A DNA stretch of 64,000 bases from Hypoxylon rubiginosum (Eukaryota > Ascomycota > Sordariomycetes > Xylariales > Hypoxylaceae), in the NCBI GenBank assembly GCA_902806565.1, contig CADCXA010000013.1, forward strand, positions 58,517 to 122,516, written 5' to 3'. Shown here in pieces: positions 1-14,418 of the stretch. How positions within the stretch are numbered: position 1 is the first letter of the stretch; the number at the start of each line of letters is the position of its first letter. Made by a program: the position numbers and the translations under genes. A model generated the notes under the pieces. The model did not search any database. It was given only the letters and a program-made list of their open reading frames with translations, and was not told the DNA's origin.

Positions 1-3000
1 ATATATAATTTTAAAATTTTATTTTATTATTAAAATATTAATTTTATTTTATTAAAAATGTAATAATAAAAAATAAAAAATAATTATATAATATATTATT
101 ATTTTATTAAAAACTATTAAATTAATTTTAATTTATTATATTAAATTAAATAAAAATTATAATTATATGTTTATTTTAATATTATTAAAAATAATATATA
201 ATATTTATATTATAAATTTTATTAAAATAATAGTTTATATTAATTATATTAACTAATTAATATTAATTAATTAAAAATAAAATTTAAATTATATAAATAA
301 AATTTTAAATAAAAACTATATTAAAATAATATAAAAAAAAATTAATATAGTTTAAATAATAATTAAAAACATTAATTTTATTAATAAAACTAATTTTTTT
401 TTTATAAAATTTAATATATTAATAGATTTAAAAAAAATATTTAAATTTAATTTAATAACTATAAAAAATATATAAAAAAGTTTTAAAATTAAAAAAAAAT
501 TATATAAAATTTATAACATTATTTTTAAATATAATTAAATTTAAAAATACGTTAATTATTATATTTAAATAAAATATTTATTATATTAATAATAATTTCT
601 TATTTATTAAAAAATTAAATATATTAATTAATAAATATAATATTTAAAATAATAAAAGTATAATAAAAATACTAAAAAATAAAAGAATAATAATAAAGTT
701 TATTAAAAATTAATAAAATAAATATAAACTAAAAAAAGTTTATTTTTTAAATATTAAAAATTAAAAATTTCTTAATAAAACTTTTAATAAACTATATAAA
801 AAAAGTAAAATAAAATAAATAAAAAAGCTAACTTTATTTACTTATTTTTATTTTATTATATAAAAAATAATTAATAATTATAAAAAGAATCAGGTGGTAA
901 TTAACTTTAAAATATTTAATAAAAATATATTATTTAACGTTTATTTTTTATTATAATAAGAGGAAATTATATAATATATAAAAAAAAAAAAAATCTTTAA
1001 TATTATTAACAACTTAATGTTTTTTTATTAATTTTTAATAATTATATATTATTAATATAAAATAATAATAGTTTTTTTAAAAAAATTAAAAATATTTAAT
1101 ATTTATTTTATAAATTTTTAAAATTTATTAACGTTTATTTAATATTTTATAAATTAATAGTTTTTATTATTTAAAAAGTTTATTAAAACTTATATAAATA
1201 ATATTATTATTTTTAATAATTTAAAAAAAAAAGTATTTATATTATTTTAAAACGGTTTTTTAAATATATTTTAAAATTAAATTAACGTTATTACTTAAAA
1301 AATCTTTTTTTAGTTATTTTTTTATTAAATTACTTAAATTTATAATAAATAAATTTATAATTATAATAATTATAAATTATATTAAAACATTAAAACAAAT
1401 TAAAATATTAATAATTTTTATTATATTTAAAATATATTTTAAATTATTAATTTTTTTATATAAATATATTTTTTAATATATTTAAAAACCTAAATTATTA
1501 TAAATTTAAAGAATAATATTACTAGTTAAAAAACGTAAAAATAAAACATTATTATTTATATTTTCCGTTAAAAAAAATATATAATTAAAATATTTTTTTA
1601 ATTAATTAAATCTAAGTTAAAATTATTTAAAATTTTATAATTTTAATTTATTAAACCTAGTTATTTAATATATTAAGATTTTAATAATATAATATTTATT
1701 AAAATAAATACCTTAAAGAAAAAAAACTTTCACGTAATAATTTTTTATTATAATAATAATTAAAATTAAAAAAATATAATATTAAATAAAATTTAACTAA
1801 TAATATATTTATTTAAAGTTTTAATTAAAATTAAAATAAAATATAACGTTATAAAGTTTAAAATTATTTATTTAATTTAATTTTATTATTAATATAAAGT
1901 TTAATTTTAATTTTATATTAAACTAATTATAATATTAATTAATTATATTATTATAAAAAGTATTATAAATTATATTAACTTTAAAATAATAAATATTAAT
2001 AAAATAAATAATTAATTAATAATTATTTTAATATTTTTCTTTTAATATTAATTAAATATATATTATATAGTAAATTATTTAAATTTTATTTTAAATATAT
2101 TATTATATTTATTAATTAAAAATACTTTAATAAACTAAAAAAAAAAAAATAATATTATAAAATTAGAATTTAACAATGTAATTAATAATTTTAATTATTA
2201 TATTACTAAAGTTAAAATTAATAAAAACTTTAAAATAAAAATTATTATTAAATATAATTATAATAAATAACTATAATAATTATATTAAATTTTTTTAATA
2301 TTAAAGAAAATAAAAGAAATATTATTAAATATTATAAATATATTTTATTAAATAATTTAATATATTATATTAATTATATAAAACGTTAATACTTAGATTT
2401 TTTTTTTAATATATATAAAAAAACTATTTAAAGTAATATATAATTATAAATATTATTTTAATTTTAAGCGTATAATTTAAAATTTAAAAAATATATTAAT
2501 TTAAAATATATTATAAAAAATTAAAAAATATATTTAATTTTATTTTAAATATTAAAAAAATAAAATAAATAAATTTAAACCTTTAAAAAACTTAAATTAA
2601 TTAAGTTATTAGTTATTTTATTTATATAAAAATTTAAATTTTATATTAAATTATTATTAGTTTTATTAAAAAAAGGTTTTAAATAATATTAAAATATATA
2701 ATATTTAATATATTAATAGTTATTATTTATAAGTTTAACTTATAAATAATAACTATTAATATATTAAATATTATATATTTTAATATTATTTAAAACCTTT
2801 TTTTAATAAAACTAATATAATTTAATTATAAAATTTTAAATTTTATATAAATAAAATAACTAATAACTTAATTAATTTAAGTTTTTTTAAAGGTTTAAAT
2901 TTATTTATTTTATTTTTTAATATTTAAAATAAAATTAAATATATTTTTTAATTTTTTATAATATATTTAAATTAATATATTTTTTAAATTTTAAATTATA

Positions 3001-5468
3001 CGCTTAAAATTAAAATAATTTATAATTATATATTACTTTAAATAGTTTTTTTATATATATTAAAAAAAAAATCTAAGTATTAACGTTTTATATAATTAAT
3101 ATAATATATTAAATTATTTAATAAAATATATTTATAATATTTAATAATATTTCTTTTATTTTCTTTAATATTAAAAAAAATTTAATATAATTATTATAGT
3201 TATTTATTATAATTATATTTAATAATAATTTTTATTTTAAAGTTTTTATTAATTTTAACTTTAGTAATATAATAATTAAAATTATTAATTACATTGTTAA
3301 ATTCTAATTTTATAATATTATTTTTTTTTTTTTAGTTTATTAAAGTATTTTTAATTAATAAATATAATAATATATTTAAAATAAAATTTAAATAATTTAC
3401 TATATAATATATATTTAATTAATATTAAAAGAAAAATATTAAAATAATTATTAATTAATTATTTATTTTATTAATATTTATTATTTTAAAGTTAATATAA
3501 TTTATAATACTTTTTATAATAATATAATTAATTAATATTATAATTAGTTTAATATAAAATTAAAATTAAACTTTATATTAATAATAAAATTAAATTAAAT
3601 AAATAATTTTAAACTTTATAACGTTATATTTTATTTTAATTTTAATTAAAACTTTAAATAAATATATTATTAGTTAAATTTTATTTAATATTATATTTTT
3701 TTAATTTTAATTATTATTATAATAAAAAATTATTACGTGAAAGTTTTTTTTCTTTAAGGTATTTATTTTAATAAATATTATATTATTAAAATCTTAATAT
3801 ATTAAATAACTAGGTTTAATAAATTAAAATTATAAAATTTTAAATAATTTTAACTTAGATTTAATTAATTAAAAAAATATTTTAATTATATATTTTTTTT
3901 AACGGAAAATATAAATAATAATGTTTTATTTTTACGTTTTTTAACTAGTAATATTATTCTTTAAATTTATAATAATTTAGGTTTTTAAATATATTAAAAA
4001 ATATATTTATATAAAAAAATTAATAATTTAAAATATATTTTAAATATAATAAAAATTATTAATATTTTAATTTGTTTTAATGTTTTAATATAATTTATAA
4101 TTATTATAATTATAAATTTATTTATTATAAATTTAAGTAATTTAATAAAAAAATAACTAAAAAAAGATTTTTTAAGTAATAACGTTAATTTAATTTTAAA
4201 ATATATTTAAAAAACCGTTTTAAAATAATATAAATACTTTTTTTTTTAAATTATTAAAAATAATAATATTATTTATATAAGTTTTAATAAACTTTTTAAA
4301 TAATAAAAACTATTAATTTATAAAATATTAAATAAACGTTAATAAATTTTAAAAATTTATAAAATAAATATTAAATATTTTTAATTTTTTTAAAAAAACT
4401 ATTATTATTTTATATTAATAATATATAATTATTAAAAATTAATAAAAAAACATTAAGTTGTTAATAATATTAAAGATTTTTTTTTTTTTTATATATTATA
4501 TAATTTCCTCTTATTATAATAAAAAATAAACGTTAAATAATATATTTTTATTAAATATTTTAAAGTTAATTACCACCTGATTCTTTTTATAATTATTAAT
4601 TATTTTTTATATAATAAAATAAAAATAAGTAAATAAAGTTAGCTTTTTTATTTATTTTATTTTACTTTTTTTATATAGTTTATTAAAAGTTTTATTAAGA
4701 AATTTTTAATTTTTAATATTTAAAAAATAAACTTTTTTTAGTTTATATTTATTTTATTAATTTTTAATAAACTTTATTATTATTCTTTTATTTTTTAGTA
4801 TTTTTATTATACTTTTATTATTTTAAATATTATATTTATTAATTAATATATTTAATTTTTTAATAAATAAGAAATTATTATTAATATAATAAATATTTTA
4901 TTTAAATATAATAATTAACGTATTTTTAAATTTAATTATATTTAAAAATAATGTTATAAATTTTATATAATTTTTTTTTAATTTTAAAACTTTTTTATAT
5001 ATTTTTTATAGTTATTAAATTAAATTTAAATATTTTTTTAAATCTATTAATATATTAAATTTTATAAAAAAAAAATTAGTTTTATTAATAAAATTAATGT
5101 TTTTAATTATTATTTAAACTATATTAATTTTTTTTTATATTATTTTAATATAGTTTTTATTTAAAATTTTATTTATATAATTTAAATTTTATTTTTAATT
5201 AATTAATATTAATTAGTTAATATAATTAATATAAACTATTATTTTAATAAAATTTATAATATAAATATTATATATTATTTTTAATAATATTAAAATAAAC
5301 ATATAATTATAATTTTTATTTAATTTAATATAATAAATTAAAATTAATTTAATAGTTTTTAATAAAATAATAATATATTATATAATTATTTTTTATTTTT
5401 TATTATTACATTTTTAATAAAATAAAATTAATATTTTAATAATAAAATAAAATTTTAAAATTATATAT
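1..5468. repeat. Giant near-perfect inverted repeat (palindrome), centre at 2,736
   Basis: The left arm (1-2,735) and right arm (2,737-5,468) are reverse complements around a single-base centre. Base 1 pairs with 5,468. Landmarks match: the C at 550 pairs with the G at 4,920, the CGG at 1,253 with the CCG ending at 4,217, and the GCG at 2,468 with the CGC at 3,001. About 80 bases on each side of the centre match exactly. The differences I found are small length changes: a run of 8 against 7 near 430/5,035, a 2-base difference near 2,450/3,020, and 1-2-base differences near 2,640/2,825. I saw no substitutions where I aligned the arms. The left arm runs into the window edge, so its true outer end is unknown. 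Confidence 0.9.
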
Positions 5469-6991
5469 TTATATAAATAATTAAATATAATATTATATTT
5501 ATTATAAAATTTATTATTAAATAATAAGTTTAATATTAAATATTTATTATAAATTTATATTTTTATTTTAATTTAAATTAATTATTATATTTTACTATAA
5601 TAATTAATAATAAGATTAATTATAAATTTTATTTTTTTATTATAAATATTTTATAAATTATTTTATTTATAATAATTAGTTTTTTTAATTTAAATATATT
5701 ATATTTTTTAATAAACTTATTAAATTAAACTTAATTTACTATATAATAAAATATTTTATTATTAATATATAATATTAATTTTTTATTATTATTTAATATA
5801 TTAATTTTTAAATAAAAATATTAAATTAATATATTATTATAAGTTTTTAATGTTTATATTATATTAATTATTTTAATGTTATTAATAATTAAAATTTTAT
5901 TTTATAAAAATTTATTATTAAATTATATTAAATTTATAAAAAAAATATTAAATATTAAACTAAATATTAAAAAAATATCTAAATATAAAATAAATATAAA
6001 AAATAAACAAGCGTAACTTATTTAATTTTAATTATTTTTTACTAAATAATTATAAAAACTTTTAAAGTATTTTATAAAAAAAAACGTTTAATAAAATTAT
6101 ATTTTTAATATTATAATTATATATTAATTATATTAAAAAAAAAAAATTAATATCTTAAAAAAAATCTTATAAGGATTTTTCTTTAAGTATAAAGTATTTA
6201 TAAAATATTATATATTATTCTTATAAAATAACTAATATTTATCATATTAATTTAATATATTTTTTATAATAAATTTTTTATATATTAATTTTAATTATTT
6301 AAATTTAAATAAAGTATTAAATTAAAACTTATATAATTTATATTTGTTTAGTTTAAATAACATATAAAAATTAATAAAAATATATTTAAAATATTTATTA
6401 TAAAATTTAAATATTTTTTTATATTTAAAATATGTTTTATTTTTTAATATTTATATTATTTATTTATTAAAATATTAACTAATTAAAATTATTATTAAAA
6501 TTCTTATTTATTTTTTTAAAATTATTTATTATAATATAACTATTTATTTTAAGCGTACTTTTTTTTAATTAAAATTATTCCACTTATATATTATTTTATT
6601 AATAATATAATTATTTTTTTTTTATTAATATAAATTTATTAATATTAATAACGTTTTAAAAATTAACGGTTTTTTTAATAATAATAAATATTATAATAAA
6701 ATACAGTTATTAATACCTTATAAAAAGTTATATAATTATTTTATAACTAGATTTTTTTCATTTTTTTCTTTTAAAAAACTTATAAAACTTTTAATATAAT
6801 TAAATAACCACGTATTATAAAAATATATACTTTTTATAAGATATTTTAAATACGCCGATCGGGACGTTTTTTAAGTTATTTTTTAAGTTAAATATAATTT
6901 AAAATAAATAATAATATAGTTATTATTTAAACTAAAAATTACCAGTATAAAAATAAAGCTTTATTATAATATAAAGTTTATTAAAATTATA

Positions 6992-7075
6992 ATAAAAATA
7001 ATTTAAATTACTATAAAAATAATTTAAATTACTATAAAAATAATTTAATTTATTATAAAAGTAATTTAATTTATT
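6992..7075. repeat. 21-bp tandem repeat, 4 copies, inside the A+T tract
   Basis: Four consecutive 21-base units (6,992-7,012, 7,013-7,033, 7,034-7,054, 7,055-7,075) begin ATAAAA. The first two are identical and the last two differ at a few positions. A unit of 7 codons could be the decayed copy of a coding repeat, but nothing else supports that. Confidence 0.7.
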
Positions 7076-10000
7076 TTTTATATTATTATATTTATTATTT
7101 TTATTTTTAACTTTATTAGTTTTATTTTTAATAAAATGGTTATTAATATATTTTTTTTTATTTTAATAACTTTTATTATAAAAGTCTTTTTAAAAAATAT
7201 TATTAATTAAGTTTATATTATTATTTAATATTTTTTAATTTAAAATAGTTTTATTAAAATTATTAAAAAAAACCTTAAATTAGTTAATAATTATTTTATT
7301 AAATAATATTAAGTTTTTAATAAGTTATTTATTAATATTTATTTTTAATATTAAAAAACTTAATTATTATATTTTTTAATATTAATTTAAATAAGTTAAG
7401 TAATTATTAAATTTTATATTTATTAATATAATTATTATTAAAATAAACTATTTATTTAAAACTTAATAAATAAAATTAATTTAAGTATTAGTTTTTATTA
7501 AATTAATTATATAATAAAATTAAATTAATTTTATTATTTAAATTTATATATTTTTATTTTAAAAATAATTTTATTTTATATATTTAGTATTTTTAAATTT
7601 TTAAAAGGTTTAAATTTTTAATATTTTAAATTATATAAATAACTTTTTTATATAATAAATTAAATTATTTAATATAATTTAACGTTTAATAAAAAAAAAC
7701 TAAATAACTTATTAAATTATAATTTTATTATAATATAATTTATAAATTTAACTTTAAATCTTTTTTTATTTAATATTATTAATATTAACAGTTTATTATA
7801 TTATTTTAATAAAAAACTAAGTAAAATAATAAATTATTTTTTTATTAAAATAAGTAAATTTTTTTTGTTTTATATAACTTAAAATAATTTAAATAAAAAT
7901 AATTAATATTTATAAGTTTTTAATTATTAAAATTTTATTTATATTAAGTAATAATATATTAAGCTTATTAATTTTAAGTAATTTTTTTTATTATAATATT
8001 AAGTAATTTAATTTATATATTATTATATATAATATTAATTATTATTATATATTAATTAATTTTATATTAAATTTTTATATTAAAAATAAAATTAATAAAT
8101 TTTAAATTTATAAGATTTTTATAAAAGGTTAATAAACCTGGCTTTTTTTTTAATATATTAATAAACATATTATTAATTAATAAATATTTATTAAAAAATT
8201 AACTTAATATATTTTTAATTAATAATAAATTATTATTTTTATTTATATAAATTATTTTTTATAGTATAATTAATATTAAATACGTTTATATTAAAATTAA
8301 AATTAATAATTTAATAATTTAAATTAATATATTAATATAAATAAATTTATTAAATATTTAATAAACTTATTTAAATAAAATATAAAAAATAATTAATAAT
8401 AAAAATATATATTAATAATAAATTATTTTTAGTTTATTTTATATTACTTAAAATAATTAATATTTTTTTTATATTAATATAATTAAACGTTTATTAATAT
8501 TTATTTATAATAAAATTTAAACGTTAAAAATATTAATAATTAAATCTTAAATTTTTTTTAAAAAACTAAATAAAAATATAATAATAATTTTAACTTATAA
8601 ACTTAATAATATTTAATAAAATATATTAAAATTAATTTTAATAATAAAAGTTAATAATTAATTAATTATATATAAAAATATTAATATTAGTTTAATTAAT
8701 AATAATTTTAATAAAATATATAAAATATATAAAATTATTTTCTTTTTATATTTAAATAAATTATTAATTAATTAAAACTTAAAACTTTTATATAAATTAA
8801 GATATAAAATTAATAAAAAAAATTTAAAAACCTAATAAAAAAAATAAAATATTATTAATAAAAATAATTTTAAAAATATTAAAATTATTATAATTAATAA
8901 AACTATTAAAAAGAATTTAATAATATTAAAAAATATAAAATTAATATATTAAATAACTTTTAAAAATACTTTTTAAAATTTATAAATATTTATTACTTAT
9001 TTAATATTAAATATTAGTTATAATTTTACTAAATTTTAAATAATTTTTATAATTTTTAATAATTTTTTTAATTATATTATTAATAAATTTAATATTTAAA
9101 TATAAAAAAATTTTTAATTAACGTTTTATTTAAATAACTTTTATATTATAAAAATATATTATAATATTTTTAAAAACTTAGTAACTAATTAAATATTTTC
9201 TTATTTAAATAATATAAATATAAAAAAAAAATAAAGATTTTTATTAATTAAAATTAAAATTAATAATAGTTAAAAAAAAAATAAATAAATATAATAAGTT
9301 ATTTATTTTAAAATTATTTTAAAAATTTATTTTATAAATAAAAAATCTTTATATAATAATAATATACCTTATAAAAAAAATAAAATTAATTAATTAAAAT
9401 TAAAATTAAATTAATATAATATAATTAAAATAAGGTTTTAAATAAATAAAAATATTATTAATTATAAAAATTTAAATATATATAAAACTTATTTTATTAA
9501 AAATTTAAAATTATAATTAATTAAATAAAACTTTATAAGTTTTAATTACTTAAATAAACTAGTTTTAAAATATATTTTATTTTAATTTTTAATATATTTT
9601 ATTAATATAATAAGTGTTTTTAACGCTTATTAATTTTATTATATATTATTTTAATAATATTTATTAAAAAAATAAATTTAAAAAATTTATTATAATTTAT
9701 TATTAATTATTAAAAATTTAATATTATTATTATATTAATTTATTATTTAATTTTTTTAATTATAAAATTTTAAATATAATTTAAAACTATTAAATTCTTT
9801 ATTAAAATTAACCTTAAATTTAAATTTAACTTTATATAAATTAAAAAAAAATTTAATAAAAAATAACTTTTAAGTATAAATATAATTTATATAAATACCT
9901 GGTAATATTTTTTTAAATTTATTAATACCTTAATAATTTTTTAAATTATAATAAATAATATTTTTTTAAGATTTAATTAATATTAATATATTTATTTATT

Positions 10001-13000
10001 TTAATAATTTTTTTATTTATAAAAATATTTAAAAGAAATATAATATCTTAATAAAAAAAACTTTTAAATAATTAATAAAATATTATTTAATTATATTACT
10101 AAGAAAATGTTTTTAAAAAGTTTAAAAAATTAAGTTTTTAAAATATATTATTAAAACTAATAATATATTAATAAGTTTAAATAAAATTAAAAATATTTAA
10201 AAATAAAAAACCTTAATTAATTTTAAAAAATATTAGTAATTTATAAGATTTATAAATTTTTATTAATATTTTATTTATAATTTCTTAGTAATAATTAAAC
10301 CTTTAATAAATATTAATAAAAAAAATTAAAAAAAATTAAAAATAAATAAAATTAATATTAATTGTTTTTAAAATATTAAAAAATTAATTTATAATTATTT
10401 TAGTTTTTATTTATTTTAACTTAAATTTAATTACTTATATTAAAATAAACGTTTTAAAATTTATAATAAAATTAATTTTATTTAAAAAAAATAAAACTAA
10501 GAAGTTTTATTTTATAATATTTTATTTTTAAAAATTAAATTTAGTTAAAATAAACTATAAAATCTATAATAAAGAATTATTAAATATTATTAACTTTTTT
10601 AAAAAATAAAAATAAAATTTTAAAAAAATATATTATTAAATTAAAATTTATTTTAATTATTAAAATTTTTTTTATTTTATTATTATTAAAATATTAAATT
10701 AAAAATAAATTTAATAAATTTAATAGTTTATTTTATATTAATTTATTATTAATTATTAACTAAGATATTTAAATAAAAAAGCAGATATTTTATTTAAATT
10801 ATTATAATATTATTTTAAAAAAAAAGGTTAAAAACTAACTAATTATTTTAGTTTTATAAAAAAAACATTTTTTATATTTATAAGGAATTATATTTATTAT
10901 TTTAACTGTTATTTTATTTATATTAAAATAATTTTATAATTTTAAAATATTATAATAATTATTAAAATTTATAAAAAATCTTAAAGAAATTATATTAAAA
11001 AATCTTATTTATTTAAAATAAAAAAGTTAATTAAAAAAAAATATAAAAATATAAAATAATTTATTTTACTATAAAAACCGTTTATAAATATTAATAGTTT
11101 TATAGTAAAAAATTATAAAATTTAAATATAATATATATATTATTAATTATATAAAAATAAATAAAATTTTAAAATTAATTATTTATAACTTTTAATAATT
11201 TAACTTAAAAAATATAGTTAAAAAATATATTAAAAAATACTTAAAATATTAAAAAAATAAGATTTTAAAATATATATTTTATAGTTTTTTTTAATTTATA
11301 AAACTTTATTATAAACCTTAATATATTATTATAATAAATTTTATTATAAATTTATTATTATTAAATAAATATAATTTTATATAAATAATAATATATTTTT
11401 TTATAAAAATAACTTATTTTATTTTTTTAAAAAAAAAAAAAAAAATTTTTAATTTTATTAAAATTTTTACTAAAAAATATTAAAAATTATATAATATATT
11501 ATTAAATATTATTTTTAATAAAAACTTTAAATTTATAATATACTTATAAAAAAAATTTTTAAATTAATAAATATTAAATTTTATATAAATATAGTTTTTT
11601 ATTTTTAAATTAATAATTAAATTAAATAATTTAATTAAACTTTTAAAGTTTATTTATAATTATTTATTAATTATAAAATAAATAACTAAAAAAACTTAAT
11701 TTTTATAATTAAATTTATTTATAATAATATAGTTTTTTTTTTATATAATATTTTTTTATATTAATTATAATTATTATTTTATAATATATAATTTTTTATT
11801 TAAAATATTTAAAAACCTAGGAAATTAATTTTATTTTTATTAAATAATTTAAATCTAAGAAAATACTTAAAAATATTTTAAATAAAACCGATAATAAATA
11901 AAGTTTTAAATAAATAAAAAATATATTAATAATTTTAAATATACTGAAAAATAATTAGTTATATTTAATATTAGAAATATAAAAATAAAAAAACTTATAA
12001 AAAAACTAAATTAAAAAATATTAAAACTTTTTAAAATTTAAAAAATAATTTTTTTAACCGTTATAAAACTTATATTTTTTAAAAACTAAAAAATTTATAA
12101 TTTATTTTATGTTTTTTTTATTAAATTTTATTATATTAATAATTAAATATTATTTAATTTTAATTAAATTTTATAAAAAGTAATTTTAATTAAAATAAAA
12201 AATTATTAAATAAAAAAATAAAAAACTTTATAAAAAACTTAAAAAAATTAAAATATTTAATTAAATAAAAAAAAAATTTTATTAAAAAATATTAAACTTA
12301 AAAACTTTATAATTATTTATTTAATAAAAAAACTAAATATTTTATTAAAAACTTTTATTAATAATAATTAAAAAAACTTATAAATTTTTATATTTATAAA
12401 ATAATATTTTAAAAAAAAACTTAAAAAAAAAAAACTAATATTATATAATTTAATTTAAATAACTTATTTAATTAAAAAAACTTATAATTATAAATTTTAA
12501 TAAATATATATTTTATATATTAATATATAAATTAATTAAAATTAAATAAATAAAAATAACTTAAATTAAAATAATAAAACTAATATATATTAATTAAACG
12601 CTTAAAATAATAATAAAATAAAAATTAAATAATAACTTTAAAATATAAATAAGGTTTTAAATTCCTATTTAAATTAAAAAAAATTAAAAACCTTAAAACC
12701 TGTAAAAATTATTATATTAAATTGAAACTATTTTAAGTTTTTAATATAAACCCTTGTTACATCGTGTGAATAAACTTGGATTTAATTAATAAACTACACT
12801 AACCTATTCTCACAATCGTCTACATTGATAGAAGCGAGAGTTGTTATGAAATCGGATTTGGCTGCTGGCTATGAGAGCATAGTAAGGGTGACGTTTAGTA
12901 GAGGACGAAAAGGGGGAAGAAGGGAAAGAGGGGAAATAGCACAGGAAAAGGAGATGGAGGAAAAGACAGTAGTCAGAATAGGATTGTCTTAGTTTGCTCA

Positions 13001-13120
13001 AAGGCGGTAAGCCCCAGCATCGCGTCAAGATGCAATCCTTTCGCTGGGGAGACACTCAGCCACGAAGGACCGAGTGCCCACCTCCCACCCACTAGGAGAT
13101 GTAAGGCTGTGCGTCGCCCT

Positions 13121-13576
13121 TCACGCCGAATGCCATCGCTTGTGACGAGACATGAAGTTCTCGGATTTTGCTTCGCGAACTGATTGTGGAAGGTTCCGTA
13201 CGAGTCTATCCACCTGAGATGCCACGGTCAAGTGTACGCCTCGGTCAATGTCACGAGGATCAGTAGAGTAATGGGAACTTGAAGACTGGACGCCGACAAC
13301 CCCAGCCCTTACGCTTTCGCGCAAGGCTTCACCGAGTGCTGACTGGACACGTCGGGACTCTATGTGATCTTCCGCATATTTCTCCTTCAACTGGCGGAGG
13401 AGGCCAACGATCACCTTTGACTCAGCGTTTCTCTCTTCGAGGAGAGTGCTAATCTGTCTCAGGGCCGTCAATGCCTCCAGGCGATCAGGGTCCGCGGGGA
13501 CATCGGGAATTCGAATGCCCCAGTCTCTCGGCCGGCCCAAGAGCCAAATAGAAATGTTCGCCAGCGGAGCGGTTCA
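13121..13576 (-). CDS. Unrecognised ORF, probably an exon or remnant
   Basis: An open frame of about 150 codons ends at a stop at 13,121 and opens after an in-frame stop near 13,574. It contains no ATG at its 5' end, so it is either a 3' exon whose upstream part I could not place or the remnant of a gene beside the A+T tract. The middle is helix-prone and charged (LRQISTLLEERN, LLRQLKEKYAEDHIES), followed by a Ser-rich linker and a basic tail. I do not recognise a family. Base composition is normal, unlike the tract that begins about 370 bases downstream. Confidence 0.3.
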
Positions 13577-14418
13577 AGCCACTAATAGAGTGTGTATGTA
13601 GCCCGCCTTGATGGAAAAAAGGGAAAGGAGAGGAAAAAGAGAACTTCTTTTTGCGGGAGATAAATCAATTCGACATTCTCGACCTCTGGTACTCCTTCAT
13701 GGTGTATGATAAATGTATGGTAATTGCTCCGTTGTTGAGATAATCATTTGGAGTCACGCCTGGGCTTCCCATTCATTATGCTCTTTCAGGGGGAGGCACC
13801 GGCGAACTTAAAGCTTCTAAAGGTGATGGTACTTGTGGCCTCAGGAGTATGAAGTCTTACTTGCCGTCGAGATCGTGATGATTGGGGGGTAGGTCGGCAG
13901 GAAGTTGCCAAATATTGAAGGATATAGCATATGAGTTGACATAAGAGGTGGGTGTATTACAGCTAAAATACCCCCGGATAGTCAAGCCTACTGGCGAACT
14001 ATGACCTACATGTACATGACATGCATATACGACATACATGTACGTATTTAGTGGATTGCAACTCCTAGAAATACCATATCTATCAGCTTCATACAGTGTA
14101 CTACGCGGACTTGTTCAGTAGAAGGTAGGTACATAGTGCCACAAGCTGCCAGGACTCCCCCTAGCCCCTATTTTCTCTTAAACATCTGACAAGGAAAAAA
14201 AGCTGATAAATTGACAATTATACCTCACAGGACACTACGTACTTAGGTACCTATCCAACCTATTATGGTACCGATTATTATATTTCAGTAGTGATAAACC
14301 ATACCTAAGGTCATTATGCATTCAAGCAGACGGTACACGCTGTTTTCACGCATCGATCCCAGTAAAAACTCACTCTATCATTACTGAATGATATTTTTTT
14401 GGCCATTCGTATCGGCAA
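13577..14418. other. Intergenic stretch, no gene seen
   Basis: No credible coding frame. It contains one TAGGTACCTA palindrome at 14,244-14,253, a motif that recurs in this window, and pyrimidine-rich segments. The right end is the 3' flank of the beta-propeller gene. Confidence 0.5.

Larger units (their letters stand above)
1..12750. repeat. A+T-saturated, gene-free tract (RIP-type heterochromatin)
   Basis: Almost every base is A or T: many 60-base stretches contain only one to four G or C. No credible coding frame exists on either strand. CpA and TpG look rare, while many surviving C's sit in CpG, for example the short island at 6,853-6,866. That is what exhaustive C-to-T mutation at CpA, as in RIP of repeated DNA in ascomycetes, would leave (established mechanism; its action here is inferred). 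The tract ends abruptly near 12,750, where composition becomes normal within about 100 bases. It may be a centromeric, subtelomeric or transposon-graveyard block; no telomere repeat is present. Mitochondrial DNA is unlikely because fungal mitochondrial genomes are less extreme and carry genes. Confidence 0.85.

Noticed and set aside
1..12750. The A+T tract as inserted mitochondrial DNA
   Set aside because: It lacks recognisable mitochondrial genes or RNAs and is much poorer in G+C than fungal mitochondrial genomes.
12810..13055. Short Ser/Phe/Leu-rich frame beside the A+T tract
   Set aside because: Composition is that of a purine-rich spacer read in antisense; no family or splice context.
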